Shown here: one piece after another, positions 54,122-63,950 of the stretch
Numbering within the stretch: the stretch's first letter is position 1
Layout of the letters: the number at the start of each line of letters is the position of its first letter
Assembly: GCF_001884045.1 (NCBI RefSeq)
Contig: NZ_MACF01000046.1
Coordinates: 186,001-250,000 of the forward strand
Reading direction: 5' to 3'
DNA from: Bacillus mobilis
GTDB lineage: Bacteria; Bacillota; Bacilli; Bacillales; Bacillaceae_G
Length of the DNA stretch: 64,000 nt
Position numbers and translations under genes: made by a program
The notes under the pieces: model-generated
What the model was told of the DNA's origin: nothing
Seen by the model: the letters and a program-made list of their open reading frames with translations, nothing else
Database searches by the model: none

Positions 54122-54742
54122 TTGGAACAAACAATTTATATTAAAATGCGTAATCGATTAAAAGTTTCTCCTATGTATGAAGTGAAGCTGGGTGATGTTG
54201 CTCAACTTGCGGGAGACGCTCTCGTAGTTCAGTCGTTACAGGATGAGGTAGTTTACAAAATAACAGCTCATGATAAGACGCATGTCGTAATTGATGTTAT
54301 GAAAATAATTGAGATTATTAGGAAAAAAGCGGCTCATATACAAATTAATTTACTCGGTTCTGGACAAACTCTTGTTGAAATTATATATGAAAAAAAGAAA
54401 GTGCATCCAATTTTCTTCGGACTTGTATGGTTGTTACTTTTCATTGGAGCGGCCCTTGCGATCATTTATTTCCATGAAGATGTAAGCATGCAACAAGTGC
54501 ACCAGCGCCTATATTACATGATTACGGGAGAATTTAAGGCACAACCACTTTTATTTCAAATTCCTTATTCATTAGGTCTTGGGTTAGGTATGGTCTTATT
54601 TTTTAATCATGTATTTCAAAAGCGAATTAATGAAGAGCCGAGTCCGTTAGAAGTGGAGATGTTCCAATATCAGCAGTCACTTGACCAATATGTAATTGTT
54701 CATGAAAACAAGGACAATATGAAACAACTTGCCGATGATTGA
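54122..54742 (+). CDS. spoVAA: Stage V sporulation protein AA
   Basis: 206 residues from TTG 54122 (GAGGTG upstream). An N-terminal soluble domain (two beta-rich repeats) is followed by two membrane helices (FFGLVWLLLFIGAALAIIYF and LGLGLGMVLFF). Part of the inner-membrane channel for Ca-dipicolinate in the forespore. Overlaps spoVAB. Confidence 0.92.
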   Translation: MEQTIYIKMRNRLKVSPMYEVKLGDVAQLAGDALVVQSLQDEVVYKITAHDKTHVVIDVMKIIEIIRKKAAHIQINLLGSGQTLVEIIYEKKKVHPIFFGLVWLLLFIGAALAIIYFHEDVSMQQVHQRLYYMITGEFKAQPLLFQIPYSLGLGLGMVLFFNHVFQKRINEEPSPLEVEMFQYQQSLDQYVIVHENKDNMKQLADD

Positions 54743-55151
54743 GTCTGGGCTTGTTATTTTAATTGGTTTAGCGGGAGGGATTGCAGTAGGTAGCGGATAT
54801 GTCGCATTTTTAGCTGTACTTGGCATAATCCCTCGTCTAGCTCAATTAACGAGAAGTGGAAAGCACATTCAATATTTTGAGTGGGCAGTTATTGCAGGTA
54901 CGTTAACAGGGGCTTGGTGTAGTTTGAAAAACCTTACATTTCAAACGTCGCAATATTGGCTTGTTATATTAGGGATATTTTGTGGCACATTCGTAGGAAT
55001 GCTTGCAGCCGCATTAACAGAAGTGTTAAATGTTTTACCTATTTTAGCGAAACGAGTAGGGGTAGAGGGGAAAATTGTTGTTTTACTCGTTGCTCTTGTA
55101 CTTGGGAAAGTAATAGGCTCGTTGTTTCACTGGATTTATTTCGTAAAGTAG
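54735..55151 (+). CDS. spoVAB: Stage V sporulation protein AB
   Basis: 138 residues from ATG 54735, inside the end of spoVAA (ATGATTGA overlap); a TTG two codons earlier is possible. About four hydrophobic helices (LVILIGLAGGIAVGSGYVAF and others). No good RBS, so translation is probably coupled to spoVAA. Membrane member of the SpoVA channel. Confidence 0.9.
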   Translation: MIESGLVILIGLAGGIAVGSGYVAFLAVLGIIPRLAQLTRSGKHIQYFEWAVIAGTLTGAWCSLKNLTFQTSQYWLVILGIFCGTFVGMLAAALTEVLNVLPILAKRVGVEGKIVVLLVALVLGKVIGSLFHWIYFVK

Positions 55152-55165
55152 GAGGCAATATATAA

Positions 55166-55624
55166 ATGACAGGGCGAAAACTAAAGGATGATTACATAAA
55201 TAAAGTGAAGGAGTACCATCCGAAACCAAATTATTTCATAAATTGTGTTAAGGCATTTCTTGTAGGTGGACTCATTTGTACTGTCGGAGAAGTATTGATG
55301 AAATTTTATATACATTATTTTCATTTCAGTGAACAAGAGGCAGGAAATCCGACAGTTGCAACGCTTGTATTGTTATCGGCGATTTTAACAGGTTGTGGTG
55401 TATATGATAAAATCGGTCAATTTGCTGGAGCGGGATCAGCAGTACCTGTTACGGGATTTGCGAATTCTATGGCGAGCGCTGCGCTAGAACATAAGAGTGA
55501 AGGAATTGTGCTTGGGGTTGCTACAAATATGTTTAAGCTAGCGGGAAGTGTTATCGTTTTTGGAGTCGTTGGTGCATACGTTATTGGGTTAATACGATAT
55601 ACTTTTAACATTTTTATGTCTTAA
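55166..55624 (+). CDS. spoVAC: Stage V sporulation protein AC
   Basis: 152 residues, RBS AGGAGG. SpoVAC/SpoVAE family membrane protein with AFLVGGLICTVGEVLMKFY and GAGSAVPVTGFANSMASAAL. Channel core acting as a mechanosensitive DPA channel in B. subtilis. Shares this region with spoVAEb. Confidence 0.95.
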   Translation: MTGRKLKDDYINKVKEYHPKPNYFINCVKAFLVGGLICTVGEVLMKFYIHYFHFSEQEAGNPTVATLVLLSAILTGCGVYDKIGQFAGAGSAVPVTGFANSMASAALEHKSEGIVLGVATNMFKLAGSVIVFGVVGAYVIGLIRYTFNIFMS

Positions 55625-55637
55625 AGGAGGGGCTAGT

Positions 55638-56654
55638 ATGAGGTTGACCGGAAAACAAACGTGGGTATTTCAAAATGATATTTATGTGAATGCAACCGGT
55701 ACTGCTGTCGGTCCAAAAGAAGCTGAAGGCCCTCTTGGAAAGGATTTTGATATTTCATACGATGATTTACATTGCGGAGAGGAAAATTGGGAACTTGCTG
55801 AACGAAGATTAATGTCAGATTCAATTCAACAAGTCTTGCAAAAAGGAAATGTAAAAACATCACAAATTGATTTCTTTCTAGCGGGTGATTTATTAAATCA
55901 AACAGTGACAGCAAATTATGTTGCGCGTAAGTGGGAGATTCCCTTTTTAGGGATGTTTAGTGCTTGTGCAACCTCGATGGAGACTTTAGCGGTTGGATCA
56001 GCCTTTATAGATGGTGGATTCGCAAATCGTGTTTTAGCGACAGTAAGTAGTCATAATGCGACGGCTGAAAGACAGTTCCGTTATCCAACAGAGTATGGGG
56101 GACAAAAACCAGGAACAGCAAATTGCACTGTTACAGGTGCGGGATCTATATTAATTAGTAAAGAAAAAAGTGCCATTAAAATTACGGCAGCTACGATTGG
56201 AAAAGTACAAGATTTAGGGATTGCAAATCCTTTAGATATGGGATCAGCGATGGCACCTGCTGCTGCTCACACAATTCAACAACATTTTGAAGATTTGAAG
56301 AGAAGTGCAGCAGATTATGATTTGATTGTTACCGGTGATTTATCAGCTATTGGGACACCAATTGCGAAACAGCTTTTACTGGAAGAAGGTTATGGTCTTG
56401 GGCATATATATAATGATTGCGGATTAATGATCTATAATTCCGATCAAGAAGAAGTATTCGCTGGTGGTAGTGGTTGTGCTTGTTCAGCTGTTGTCACATA
56501 TGGTCATTTATTAAGTGAGATGCAAAAAGGGAATTTACAACGGATTTTTGTTGTTGCTACTGGTGCGTTATTAAGCCCGATGATGATGCAGCAGAAAGAA
56601 ACCATTCCAACAATTGCACATGGTGTTGTATTTGAGAGAGTGAAGGGAGAGTGA
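55638..56654 (+). CDS. spoVAD: Stage V sporulation protein AD
   Basis: 338 residues, RBS AAAGGAGG. Thiolase/polyketide synthase-like fold (FSACATSMETLAVGSAFIDG and NDCGLMIYNSDQEEVFAGGS) used as a soluble DPA-binding plug of the channel. Next gene begins three bases after the stop. Confidence 0.95.
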   Translation: MRLTGKQTWVFQNDIYVNATGTAVGPKEAEGPLGKDFDISYDDLHCGEENWELAERRLMSDSIQQVLQKGNVKTSQIDFFLAGDLLNQTVTANYVARKWEIPFLGMFSACATSMETLAVGSAFIDGGFANRVLATVSSHNATAERQFRYPTEYGGQKPGTANCTVTGAGSILISKEKSAIKITAATIGKVQDLGIANPLDMGSAMAPAAAHTIQQHFEDLKRSAADYDLIVTGDLSAIGTPIAKQLLLEEGYGLGHIYNDCGLMIYNSDQEEVFAGGSGCACSAVVTYGHLLSEMQKGNLQRIFVVATGALLSPMMMQQKETIPTIAHGVVFERVKGE

Positions 56655-56657
56655 ATT

Positions 56658-57008
56658 GTGGATTTTATATATGCATTTCTTGTAGGAGGCGCTATTTGTG
56701 TAGTTGGACAAGTATTGTTAGATTTCGCAAAGCTAACACCAGCCCATTTAATGGCTACCTTTGTAGTACTAGGAGCAGCTTTAGATGGATTCGGATTGTA
56801 CGATAAGCTTATAAAGTTTGCTGGTGCTGGTGCGACAGTTCCTATTACAAGTTTTGGACATTCCCTATTACACGGGGCAATGCATGCGGCAGAAAAACAC
56901 GGATATATAGGGATTGGTATGGGTATGTTTAGTTTAACGTCTGCAGGCATTTCAGCAGCGATATTATTTTCATTTTTTGTAGCACTTATATGTAAACCGA
57001 AAGGATAA
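56658..57008 (+). CDS. spoVAEb: Stage V sporulation protein AEb
   Basis: 116 residues from GTG 56658, [33 protein letters not shown] and [20 protein letters not shown] make it a SpoVAC-like membrane subunit. Essential member of the DPA channel with SpoVAC. Confidence 0.93.
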   Translation: MDFIYAFLVGGAICVVGQVLLDFAKLTPAHLMATFVVLGAALDGFGLYDKLIKFAGAGATVPITSFGHSLLHGAMHAAEKHGYIGIGMGMFSLTSAGISAAILFSFFVALICKPKG

Positions 57009-57013
57009 ATCAA

Positions 57014-57583
57014 ATGAGACGAAGGGTTATTTTGGTCACAGATGGAGATGAATATGCAAAGCGAGCAATTGAGCTTTTAACGAAGGAATTTGGGGGAAGG
57101 TGTATTTCAGCATCACAAAGTAATCCAACCAAATTGACAGGGAAGAAAGTTGTTGAGCTTATTATGCAAACGCCATATGACCCTGTATTTGTTATGTTTG
57201 ATGACAGTGGATTTATTGGAGAAGGATCTGGTGAAAAGGCTTTAAAATATGTAGCTACACATAAACAAATTGATGTACTGGGGATTTTGGCAGTAGCATC
57301 TAATACACATCATTGGGAATGGGCACGTGTAGATGTAAGTGTAGATCGAAACGGGAATTTAACCGAATACGGTGTTGATAAATTTGGACTTCCAGATGGT
57401 GAAATTGGCAGGATTAGCGGAGATACAATTTATTGTTTAGATGATTTGAATGTCCCTGTCATTGTTGGAATTGGTGATATTGGTAAGATGTGTGGAAACG
57501 ATGAATGGGAGAGAGGATCACCCATTACTAAAAAAGCGATTCAGTTAATTTTGGAAAGGAGTGGGTTTTATGACGAAGCCTAA
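57014..57583 (+). CDS. spoVAEa: Stage V sporulation protein AEa
   Basis: 189 residues, soluble. Begins [20 protein letters not shown] and contains [20 protein letters not shown], typical of SpoVAEa. Overlaps spoVAF by 14 bases. Dispensable or accessory in B. subtilis. Confidence 0.92.
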   Translation: MRRRVILVTDGDEYAKRAIELLTKEFGGRCISASQSNPTKLTGKKVVELIMQTPYDPVFVMFDDSGFIGEGSGEKALKYVATHKQIDVLGILAVASNTHHWEWARVDVSVDRNGNLTEYGVDKFGLPDGEIGRISGDTIYCLDDLNVPVIVGIGDIGKMCGNDEWERGSPITKKAIQLILERSGFYDEA

Positions 57584-59042
57584 AAAAGTAGAGATCCCTA
57601 TTTCAACTTTCATAAGTGACAATGAAAATTATTTAAAACAAACGGTTGGATTAGGCGTTACATTTGATGTTGGTATTCGTAAATTTCAAATTTTGAATAA
57701 AGAAATTGCTGTGTTATTTGTAAATGGACTTTGTGATACCAATTATATCATTCCTATTTTAGAAGAAGCTGTAGATACAAATGAAATTCGAGATGTTGAA
57801 GAAGAGACAGTGAAGCTTTTAGAGAATCGTTTAATTCATCAGCAAGTAAGTAAAGTGAAAACGATGGATGAAGTAATGGTTCAAGCGTTATCGGGACTTA
57901 TTATTATATTTGTGGAAGGAGAAACAGAAGCGTTTGCGATAGATGTTCGTAGCTATCCAGGACGAACACCGACAGAGCCAGATACCGAAAAAGTAGTGCG
58001 CGGTGCGAGGGATGGATTTGTTGAAAATATCGTTGTAAATACGGCATTAATTCGTAGGAGAATTCGAGATCCACGTCTTCGAAATGAAATTATTCGAGTA
58101 GGAGATAGATCGCAAACAGATATTTGTATTACATATGTACAAGATGTTGCAAATCCAGATTTAGTAAAGATTATAAAACAAGAATTAAATAACATCGATG
58201 TAGATGGAATTACGATGGCGGATAAAACAGTGGAAGAATTTGTTGTAAAGCAAAGCTATAATCCATTCCCACTTATTCGATATACAGAAAGACCAGATGT
58301 AGCGGCAAATCATCTATTAGAAGGACATGTGTTAGTACTAGTTGATACATCACCGAGTGCTATGATTACTCCAACAACATATTTCCACCATTTACAGCAT
58401 GCAGAAGAATTTAGACAAAATCCGGCTGTCGGTACATTTTTACGCTGGGTACGCTTTTTAGGTGTCTTATTTTCCTTGTTTTTACTACCATTTTGGTTAG
58501 TATTTGTATTTGATCCAACTCTTTTACCAGCAAATCTTGCTTTCATTGGACCGAATAAGATGACGCATTTACCGATTTTATTACAAGTGTTGATGGCCGA
58601 AATCGGACTTGAGTTTTTAAGGATGGCAGCCATTCATACTCCAACGCCGTTATCGTCTGCAGCAGGATTAATTTCCGCTATATTAATTGGTCAAATAGCA
58701 ATCGATGTAGGTTTGTTTGTACCAGAAGTTATTTTATATGTAGCAGTTTCTATGATCGGTGCATATGCAACACCGAGTTATGAATTAGGACTCGGAAATA
58801 AGGTTGGAAAGTTATTTGTTATTATTTTGACAGGTCTCTTCCATGAGATGGGATTTGTAATTGGTATGACAATATTGCTTTTATTTTTAACATCGATAAA
58901 GAGTTTACAAACACCATACTTATGGCCATTTCTACCATTTGATTGGGGAGCTTTAACGAAGATTCTAATCCGCCCAACAATGTCTAGTTTAAAAGTACGT
59001 CCAAGTATCGTAAGACCTCAAAATGTAAAAAGACAAAAATAA
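57570..59042 (+). CDS. spoVAF: Stage V sporulation protein AF (GerA A-subunit homologue)
   Basis: 490 residues from ATG 57570 with AAAGGAG (GTG three codons earlier rejected). N-terminal soluble half ([20 protein letters not shown] and [20 protein letters not shown]) and C-terminal membrane half with about five helices, as in GerAA-type germinant receptors. Accessory membrane protein of germination. Last gene of spoVA. Confidence 0.94.
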   Translation: MTKPKKVEIPISTFISDNENYLKQTVGLGVTFDVGIRKFQILNKEIAVLFVNGLCDTNYIIPILEEAVDTNEIRDVEEETVKLLENRLIHQQVSKVKTMDEVMVQALSGLIIIFVEGETEAFAIDVRSYPGRTPTEPDTEKVVRGARDGFVENIVVNTALIRRRIRDPRLRNEIIRVGDRSQTDICITYVQDVANPDLVKIIKQELNNIDVDGITMADKTVEEFVVKQSYNPFPLIRYTERPDVAANHLLEGHVLVLVDTSPSAMITPTTYFHHLQHAEEFRQNPAVGTFLRWVRFLGVLFSLFLLPFWLVFVFDPTLLPANLAFIGPNKMTHLPILLQVLMAEIGLEFLRMAAIHTPTPLSSAAGLISAILIGQIAIDVGLFVPEVILYVAVSMIGAYATPSYELGLGNKVGKLFVIILTGLFHEMGFVIGMTILLLFLTSIKSLQTPYLWPFLPFDWGALTKILIRPTMSSLKVRPSIVRPQNVKRQK

Positions 59043-59070
59043 ACGGGATTATACACCCGTTTATTTTTTT
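59039..59070 (+). terminator. Terminator of the spoVA operon
   Basis: AAACGGG paired with CCCGTTT around ATTATACA, then T run. Confidence 0.8.
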
Positions 59071-59156
59071 AACAAAAATTTATTGTTTTTTAACAAAAAT
59101 CAAACATTTTTTGTGTACACTTAGAGTAGATATTGTGTATGGAAGGGGAAGAGGAC

Positions 59157-59942
59157 ATGATTAAATTATTTGTAAGTGATTTAGATGACACGCTCGTTTA
59201 CAATGTGAATCATATGCAAAAAGAAGATGAACGTGCAATTAGTTGGTTAGCTGAAAAAGGGACAAATATTTGTTTTGCCTCTGGCCGCTTTACTCATCGG
59301 ATTGATGAAGTTGTAAATAGGTTTGCATTCCCGTATTACACAACGAGTTTAAATGGAGCGACGATGTTACTGCCGGATGGACAAATATTTCATGAATCAA
59401 GTTTTGAAGATGGGATTGCCCAGGAAATATATCGATATATCCATAAAAAGGGACTAGCAGATATTGTTTGTGCAAATGAGCAACGGTATACAAAAAGAAA
59501 GAATGAACATCATCATAATTTTGAAACGTATATGGGCGTGCATATTGCTGAGATAGAAGCGTTAGAAGAGGAATTTGGTAAGACTGTACATCCTGCGAAA
59601 TTGTTTGTTTTTGGGGAAGAGGAGACAATTGCAGCATTAGATCAAGAGTTACGAGATACATTTCAGAGCGAAGCAGAAGTTTTTATGTCTGGTAAACGCT
59701 ATGTTGATATTATGCCAAGGGGAGTAAGTAAAGGAAGTGCTTTAAGGCGATTAATGGAACATTTACAAATTGAAGCAAATGAAGTTGCATGCATTGGAGA
59801 TTCTTTCAATGATATTTCTATGTTTGAAGTAACCCCGCATTCATTTACTCTTCATCATGCTCATCCATATGTGAAGGAGAAGGCAAATCATGTTGTTCGT
59901 TCGGTTGAAGAAGCTGTTATGAAATTGCCGTTACTTGTATAA
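59157..59942 (+). CDS. HAD-family phosphatase (Cof type)
   Basis: 261 residues from ATG 59157 with GAAGGGGAAGAGG. LFVSDLDDTLV is HAD motif I, CFASGR motif II, and CIGDSFNDISMFE motif IV. Cap type C2 between. Likely hydrolyses sugar phosphates or cofactors. Not found at this site in B. subtilis, where lysA follows spoVAF. Confidence 0.88.
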   Translation: MIKLFVSDLDDTLVYNVNHMQKEDERAISWLAEKGTNICFASGRFTHRIDEVVNRFAFPYYTTSLNGATMLLPDGQIFHESSFEDGIAQEIYRYIHKKGLADIVCANEQRYTKRKNEHHHNFETYMGVHIAEIEALEEEFGKTVHPAKLFVFGEEETIAALDQELRDTFQSEAEVFMSGKRYVDIMPRGVSKGSALRRLMEHLQIEANEVACIGDSFNDISMFEVTPHSFTLHHAHPYVKEKANHVVRSVEEAVMKLPLLV

Positions 59943-59975
59943 AAAAAGAAGCTCGCTATTAGCGAGCTTCTTTTT
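59942..59975. terminator. Bidirectional terminator
   Basis: AAAAGAAGCTCGCT paired with AGCGAGCTTCTTTT around ATT, between convergent genes. Confidence 0.88.
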
Positions 59976-60840
59976 ACTTGAATAACGATTTAACAAAATC
60001 AATGATACTTGAGAAGAAATCTTTAACTTTATCTAGGAAACCTTGCCCTTCTTCAGATCCTAAAAAGGCAGAAACATGTTCTTTTGCTTTATTTAACTGA
60101 CTGCCAACTTGATTCCAATCGATATTAAGATTTTTCATTTTATCAAATAACGCAACTAAGTTATCTAACTGTTCATCCGTTAATGTAATACCAAGTTGAT
60201 CCGCAATTTTTTTAATTAATGAACGTAAATCTTCAGTCGTTTTTGGCTGTTCTTTGGCAATTTCTTCTTTAATTTTTGCAACAAGTTGAACTGCTTTTTC
60301 TTCACCAATTTTATCGCCGAGCTGGGCTGTTTGCACCATTTCTTCATTGGCTACTTTTTTTACTTCCTCAGGAATTGCTTTGTTCGATGTTGTTTCGTAG
60401 GCTTTCATTAAACCGGTTAAAGCAGCAGTTCCTGAAACTTTAAATGGTGCAGTAATTTGAATTTCTGCATCTTTTACACCTGCTGTAATAAGTGCATTTG
60501 TGTACATTGCATCTGTTATCGAATTAATGTTTTTTGAACGTACAATGAGACCAGATCCTGGCTTTGTGTATGTAATCATAGAAGAGGAAATTGCTCTCGT
60601 ACCAATTTGCGCTTTTGGAACAATCCCTTCTAGAAATTTATGTTCTTCCGCATTAGACACAGTAATAATTGTAGCATCTTTTGGTGCTTTCATTTCTTTT
60701 AACAGATCTTGTTTTTGTTGTTCAGACAAGTTTTCTCCTAGTGTAACAATTGATTCTCCTTCGATGATGTCTGCAAACGAAGCTGTTGGCATCATAAATA
60801 CCGTTACAGCTAATAGCAGAGCTAGTAATTTCGTTTTCAC
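59974..60840 (-). CDS. ypuA: DUF1002 exported protein (YpuA-like)
   Basis: 288 residues from GTG 60840 with AAAGGGAG. Signal peptide MKTKLLALLLAVTVFMMPTA (cleavage near SFA-DI). GESIVTLGENLSEQQKQDLL and GSGLIVRSKNINSITDAMYT are DUF1002 features. Exported, possibly envelope-associated; function unknown. ypuA lies near ppiB in B. subtilis as well. Confidence 0.85.
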   Translation of the reverse strand: MKTKLLALLLAVTVFMMPTASFADIIEGESIVTLGENLSEQQKQDLLKEMKAPKDATIITVSNAEEHKFLEGIVPKAQIGTRAISSSMITYTKPGSGLIVRSKNINSITDAMYTNALITAGVKDAEIQITAPFKVSGTAALTGLMKAYETTSNKAIPEEVKKVANEEMVQTAQLGDKIGEEKAVQLVAKIKEEIAKEQPKTTEDLRSLIKKIADQLGITLTDEQLDNLVALFDKMKNLNIDWNQVGSQLNKAKEHVSAFLGSEEGQGFLDKVKDFFSSIIDFVKSLFK

Positions 60841-61027
60841 GAAAAATCGCTCCCTTTCTCTTTCTAAAATTTTCGGGCAACACAGTTATTATAGTATATA
60901 TTTCTTATTTGTCACCTAGCTTTTACCACATTTCAAAAAAGAAGTATGTAGATTGTCGGATTCTTTTTGTTTCTAGTCATGAATGTGGTAATATAGTGCT
61001 GAGATAGTTGAAAGGAGACATATACAT

Positions 61028-61465
61028 ATGAAAACTTTAGGATACATATTAATGGAAAATGGTGAAAAAATCGATTTAGAATTTTTCCCAGAAGAGGCAC
61101 CAAAAACAGTAGAAAACTTTAAAAAACTAGCAGAGCAAGGATTTTATGATGGTGTGACATTCCACCGCGTTATTCCTGGCTTCGTAAGCCAAGGTGGAGA
61201 TCCAACAGGAACAGGTGCAGGTGGCCCAGGCTACTCTATCCCATGTGAAACTGATGGAAATCCTCATAGACACCTTGTAGGATCACTTTCTATGGCTCAC
61301 GCTGGCCGTAACACTGGCGGTAGCCAATTCTTTGTTGTTCATGAGCCACAACCACATTTAGATGGTGTACATACTGTATTCGGTAAAGCAACAAGTGGTA
61401 TTGAAACAGTATTAAACATGCGTCAAGGCGATGTAATGAAAGAAGTTAAAGTTTGGGAAGAATAA
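61028..61465 (+). CDS. ppiB: Peptidyl-prolyl cis-trans isomerase B
   Basis: 145 residues, cyclophilin fold. [20 protein letters not shown] is the active-site segment (Arg in FHRV), and [22 protein letters not shown] is the second half (given in part). Cytosolic, no signal peptide. RBS GAAAGGAGAC. Confidence 0.95.
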   Translation: MKTLGYILMENGEKIDLEFFPEEAPKTVENFKKLAEQGFYDGVTFHRVIPGFVSQGGDPTGTGAGGPGYSIPCETDGNPHRHLVGSLSMAHAGRNTGGSQFFVVHEPQPHLDGVHTVFGKATSGIETVLNMRQGDVMKEVKVWEE

Positions 61466-61473
61466 GTGAATGG

Positions 61474-61503
61474 GAAAAGAGAGCTATGGCTCTCTTTTTT
61501 GTT
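61474..61503 (+). terminator. Terminator after ppiB
   Basis: AAAAGAGAGC paired with GCTCTCTTTT around TATG, then T run. Confidence 0.85.
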
Positions 61504-61936
61504 TTTTTTAATAGGAATGGGGATTTCGTTTGCGGTACATGATACAAGTAGTACTGTTATTGTAGTGAAAATATGGCGCTTATGAGAACAAAATTTTAAC
61601 ATATTACATAGAATACATTAGATTACATGTTTCAATAAATATTTTTTATTACATTCATTTCGCTAGAATTCATTTGCTCTCAGGTGATGAATATTGAAGT
61701 GATAATGAGTGGTGGCTGTATCTTTTCGCTTTCATATAACAACGTTTCACCTTCTATCTACTTAGCAAAAATAGTACTGAAACATATATTTGACTTTCTT
61801 CTTTTCGCTTTGTATGATTATCAAGTTGTTTTAAGCCCTTCTCACTCTGTTGAAAATATTGTAAAATGAATGTGATATGAAAAGAGTGGTTGAGGGGATT
61901 AATAGTTTGTAACTTTTGTAAGAAGGGATAAGGGTT
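61504..61936. other. Intergenic region without a supported gene
   Basis: About 430 AT-rich bases between ppiB and ribT. A 61-codon frame at 61684-61869 lacks a good RBS and reads like chance sequence. I see no repeat, riboswitch or strong hairpin. A promoter for ribT should lie near 61850-61920, but no clean match is visible. Confidence 0.5.
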
Positions 61937-62305
61937 ATGTTAATTCGTTTTAAAAAAAGTTATGAAAAGATTGCAATGGGGCTTCTTTCATTTATGCCAA
62001 CGGAAAAAGATGTGAAAACATTACAATTGACTATGAAAGATTATGAAGCAAAAGATGATTGGCAATTGTATTTGTGGAAACAAAACGAAGATTTTGTTGG
62101 GATAATGGGGATTGTAAAAAAAGAGAATCAAGTTTTGGAAATTCAGCATTTGAGTGTGAATCCATCTCACCGTCATATGGGTATTGGGACGAAGATGGTA
62201 CAAGAGTTAAAGAGCAAATTTCTTGAGTTTACAATTTGCGGAAATGAGCAAACAGCAAGTTTTTGCAAAAAGTGTAAAGGGCTTGAACAAAATATACATT
62301 CGTGA
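61937..62305 (+). CDS. ribT: GNAT-type acetyltransferase RibT
   Basis: 122 residues. MLIRFKKSYEKIAMGLLSFM and HLSVNPSHRHMGIGTKMVQE agree closely with B. subtilis RibT as recalled. In B. subtilis it is the last gene of the rib operon; here it stands about 40 kb from ribDEBAH, next to ypuF and scpA. Acceptor unknown. RBS AAGGGATAAGGG. Confidence 0.85.
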   Translation: MLIRFKKSYEKIAMGLLSFMPTEKDVKTLQLTMKDYEAKDDWQLYLWKQNEDFVGIMGIVKKENQVLEIQHLSVNPSHRHMGIGTKMVQELKSKFLEFTICGNEQTASFCKKCKGLEQNIHS

Positions 62306-62346
62306 AAGCAGAGATAAGTAGTTTATTATCTCTGCTTTCTTTTTTG
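62303..62346. terminator. Bidirectional terminator
   Basis: GAAAGCAGAGATAA paired with TTATCTCTGCTTTC around GTAGTTTA, between convergent ribT and ypuF. Confidence 0.88.
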
Positions 62347-62844
62347 TAATTGCTCGTTTCGTTCAGTAATGACTTCTGTTCGATCACGTAATGTGTGCTT
62401 ATGTACTATATATTCACTAGAAGAAGCATTCACGTCTTTCCAAGGTAGGTTTTGTTTCTGACATAATTCCATGCAATGCTTTTCTAATGTTGTATCTGAT
62501 AATGGTAAAAATAACGGTGTGAAATTTTCTTCTTTCTGTATAGATTGCAATCTATCCTTGAGTAAGAATGGGAGTTGTGTGGCATTTATTCCTAAACGTA
62601 GTAAAGGTGCACTGTTTTTTTCTAAAATCGTTATGGCACTTTTCATCATTTTTTCTGCGCCATTCCAGTTAGAGCGTCTTTGATGGTATAAAGAAACTGC
62701 AATTTGAATGAGACCAACTAAATAATGATCGCGATCTCCTCTTGGTTTTTCTTTCCAATATTCTTCCAGTATTTCATGGCATTCAAAATAATCATAATCT
62801 CCGTGAAAATGAATTAAAAATTGTATGTATTCGGTAGGATACAT
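62326..62844 (-). CDS. ypuF: DUF309 protein (YpuF-like)
   Basis: 172 residues from ATG 62844 with AGGGG nine bases upstream; a GTG three codons earlier lies in the RBS. The DUF309 pattern is FHGDYDYFECHEILEEYWKE, with conserved H and E residues. In B. subtilis ypuF sits between ribT and scpA as here. Function unknown. Confidence 0.85.
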   Translation of the reverse strand: MYPTEYIQFLIHFHGDYDYFECHEILEEYWKEKPRGDRDHYLVGLIQIAVSLYHQRRSNWNGAEKMMKSAITILEKNSAPLLRLGINATQLPFLLKDRLQSIQKEENFTPLFLPLSDTTLEKHCMELCQKQNLPWKDVNASSSEYIVHKHTLRDRTEVITERNEQLQKRKQR

Positions 62845-62900
62845 GTTCTTCACCCCTGTTTAACGGTTATAAATACAAGTGTATCATAGAAATATGAACA

Positions 62901-62932
62901 ATAAACGACTAGGGACATATCCCTAGTCGTTA
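62901..62932. terminator. Hairpin after the YjcZ-type gene
   Basis: ACGACTAGGGA paired with TCCCTAGTCGT around CATA (62905-62930), with A/T flanks. Ends the minus-strand mini-gene. Confidence 0.75.
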
Positions 62933-62941
62933 TTGTTCATA

Positions 62942-63037
62942 TTAGCAGAAGCAAGCTGCCCCTACAATAATTAGTAAAATAAACAATACAACAAGTAATG
63001 CGAACCCACCGCTAAAACCGCAATCAACGTGACCCAT
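62942..63037 (-). CDS. YjcZ-family sporulation mini-protein
   Basis: 31 residues: MGHVDCGFSGGFALLVVLFI followed by LLIIVGAACFC. The Gly-rich GFSGGFALLVVLFILLIIVG helix is the YjcZ/SscA-type pattern. RBS GTAGGAGGTC. A CATATGATA sequence about 45 bases upstream resembles a late sporulation sigma-K -10 element. Probably a spore-associated membrane peptide; function in this organism unknown. Confidence 0.82.
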   Translation of the reverse strand: MGHVDCGFSGGFALLVVLFILLIIVGAACFC

Positions 63038-63206
63038 AGTTTTTTGACCTCCTACATTGTTCTTACTACACTGTTATCATATGAAGCGATGGGCATGATG
63101 ACATAGGCATCGGTCTATTTTTAATTAAATTTCTTAAAAAGGTTGGATAGAACATGAGTATGCTCTATACTTATGATGTTATAGAAAAAATGTGGTGGGA
63201 TGCTTT

Positions 63207-63950
63207 GTGCAGTATAATTTTAAAGTAGAGGCTTTTGAAGGGCCTTTAGATTTATTGTTACATTTAATACATCGTTATGAAATTGACATATATAATATTC
63301 CTGTAGCGGAAATTACAGAGCAATATTTATCTTATGTACATACGATGAAAGAACTACAATTAGATGTTGCAAGTGAGTATTTAGTAATGGCTGCGACTTT
63401 ATTACAAATTAAAAGTAAAATGTTGTTGCCGAAACATGAAGAAGATGTACTTGATAACGGTGATGACTTTATAGATGATCCTCGTCAAGAATTGATGGAG
63501 AGGTTAATTGAATATAAGAAATATAAGCAAGTTGCTACTGAACTAAAAGAAAGAGAACTAGAAAGAGCACAGCTATATACACGTCCGCCAATTGATTTTA
63601 CATCATTGCAACAAGAAGAGGAGACAAACTTGCCTCTTGATGTTACGTTATATGATATGCTAGCGGCATTTCAAAAATTAATGCGCCGTAAAAAAGCAAA
63701 GAAACCTGTAACAACACGTATTACTCGTCAAGAAATACCAATTTCACAGCGCATGACTGATATTTTAAAGCAGTTAGAAATACAAGGTGGTCGTCAAAGT
63801 TTTTATGATTTGTTTGTTGATGATGAACGGGAAATAATGGTTGTAACATTTTTAGCGGTTCTTGAGCTTATGAAAAATCAACAAATTATAATTGAACAAG
63901 AACATAATTTTGATGAAATTTTCGTATCAAGCTCTACTAAATCTGCATAG
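63207..63950 (+). CDS. scpA: Segregation and condensation protein A
   Basis: 247 residues from GTG 63207 ([20 protein letters not shown]) with GGTGGGA; the frame opens 5 codons earlier. Kleisin of the SMC-ScpAB condensin: the N-terminal helical part binds the SMC neck, and the C-terminal winged helix (from [20 protein letters not shown]) binds the SMC head. scpB is expected after it but is outside the window; the last 50 bases hold no start that I can support. Confidence 0.95.
   Translation: MQYNFKVEAFEGPLDLLLHLIHRYEIDIYNIPVAEITEQYLSYVHTMKELQLDVASEYLVMAATLLQIKSKMLLPKHEEDVLDNGDDFIDDPRQELMERLIEYKKYKQVATELKERELERAQLYTRPPIDFTSLQQEEETNLPLDVTLYDMLAAFQKLMRRKKAKKPVTTRITRQEIPISQRMTDILKQLEIQGGRQSFYDLFVDDEREIMVVTFLAVLELMKNQQIIIEQEHNFDEIFVSSSTKSA

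Noticed and set aside
61684-61869. 61-codon ORF in the ppiB-ribT gap
   Set aside because: No convincing RBS, family or terminator; codon content looks like random AT-rich sequence.
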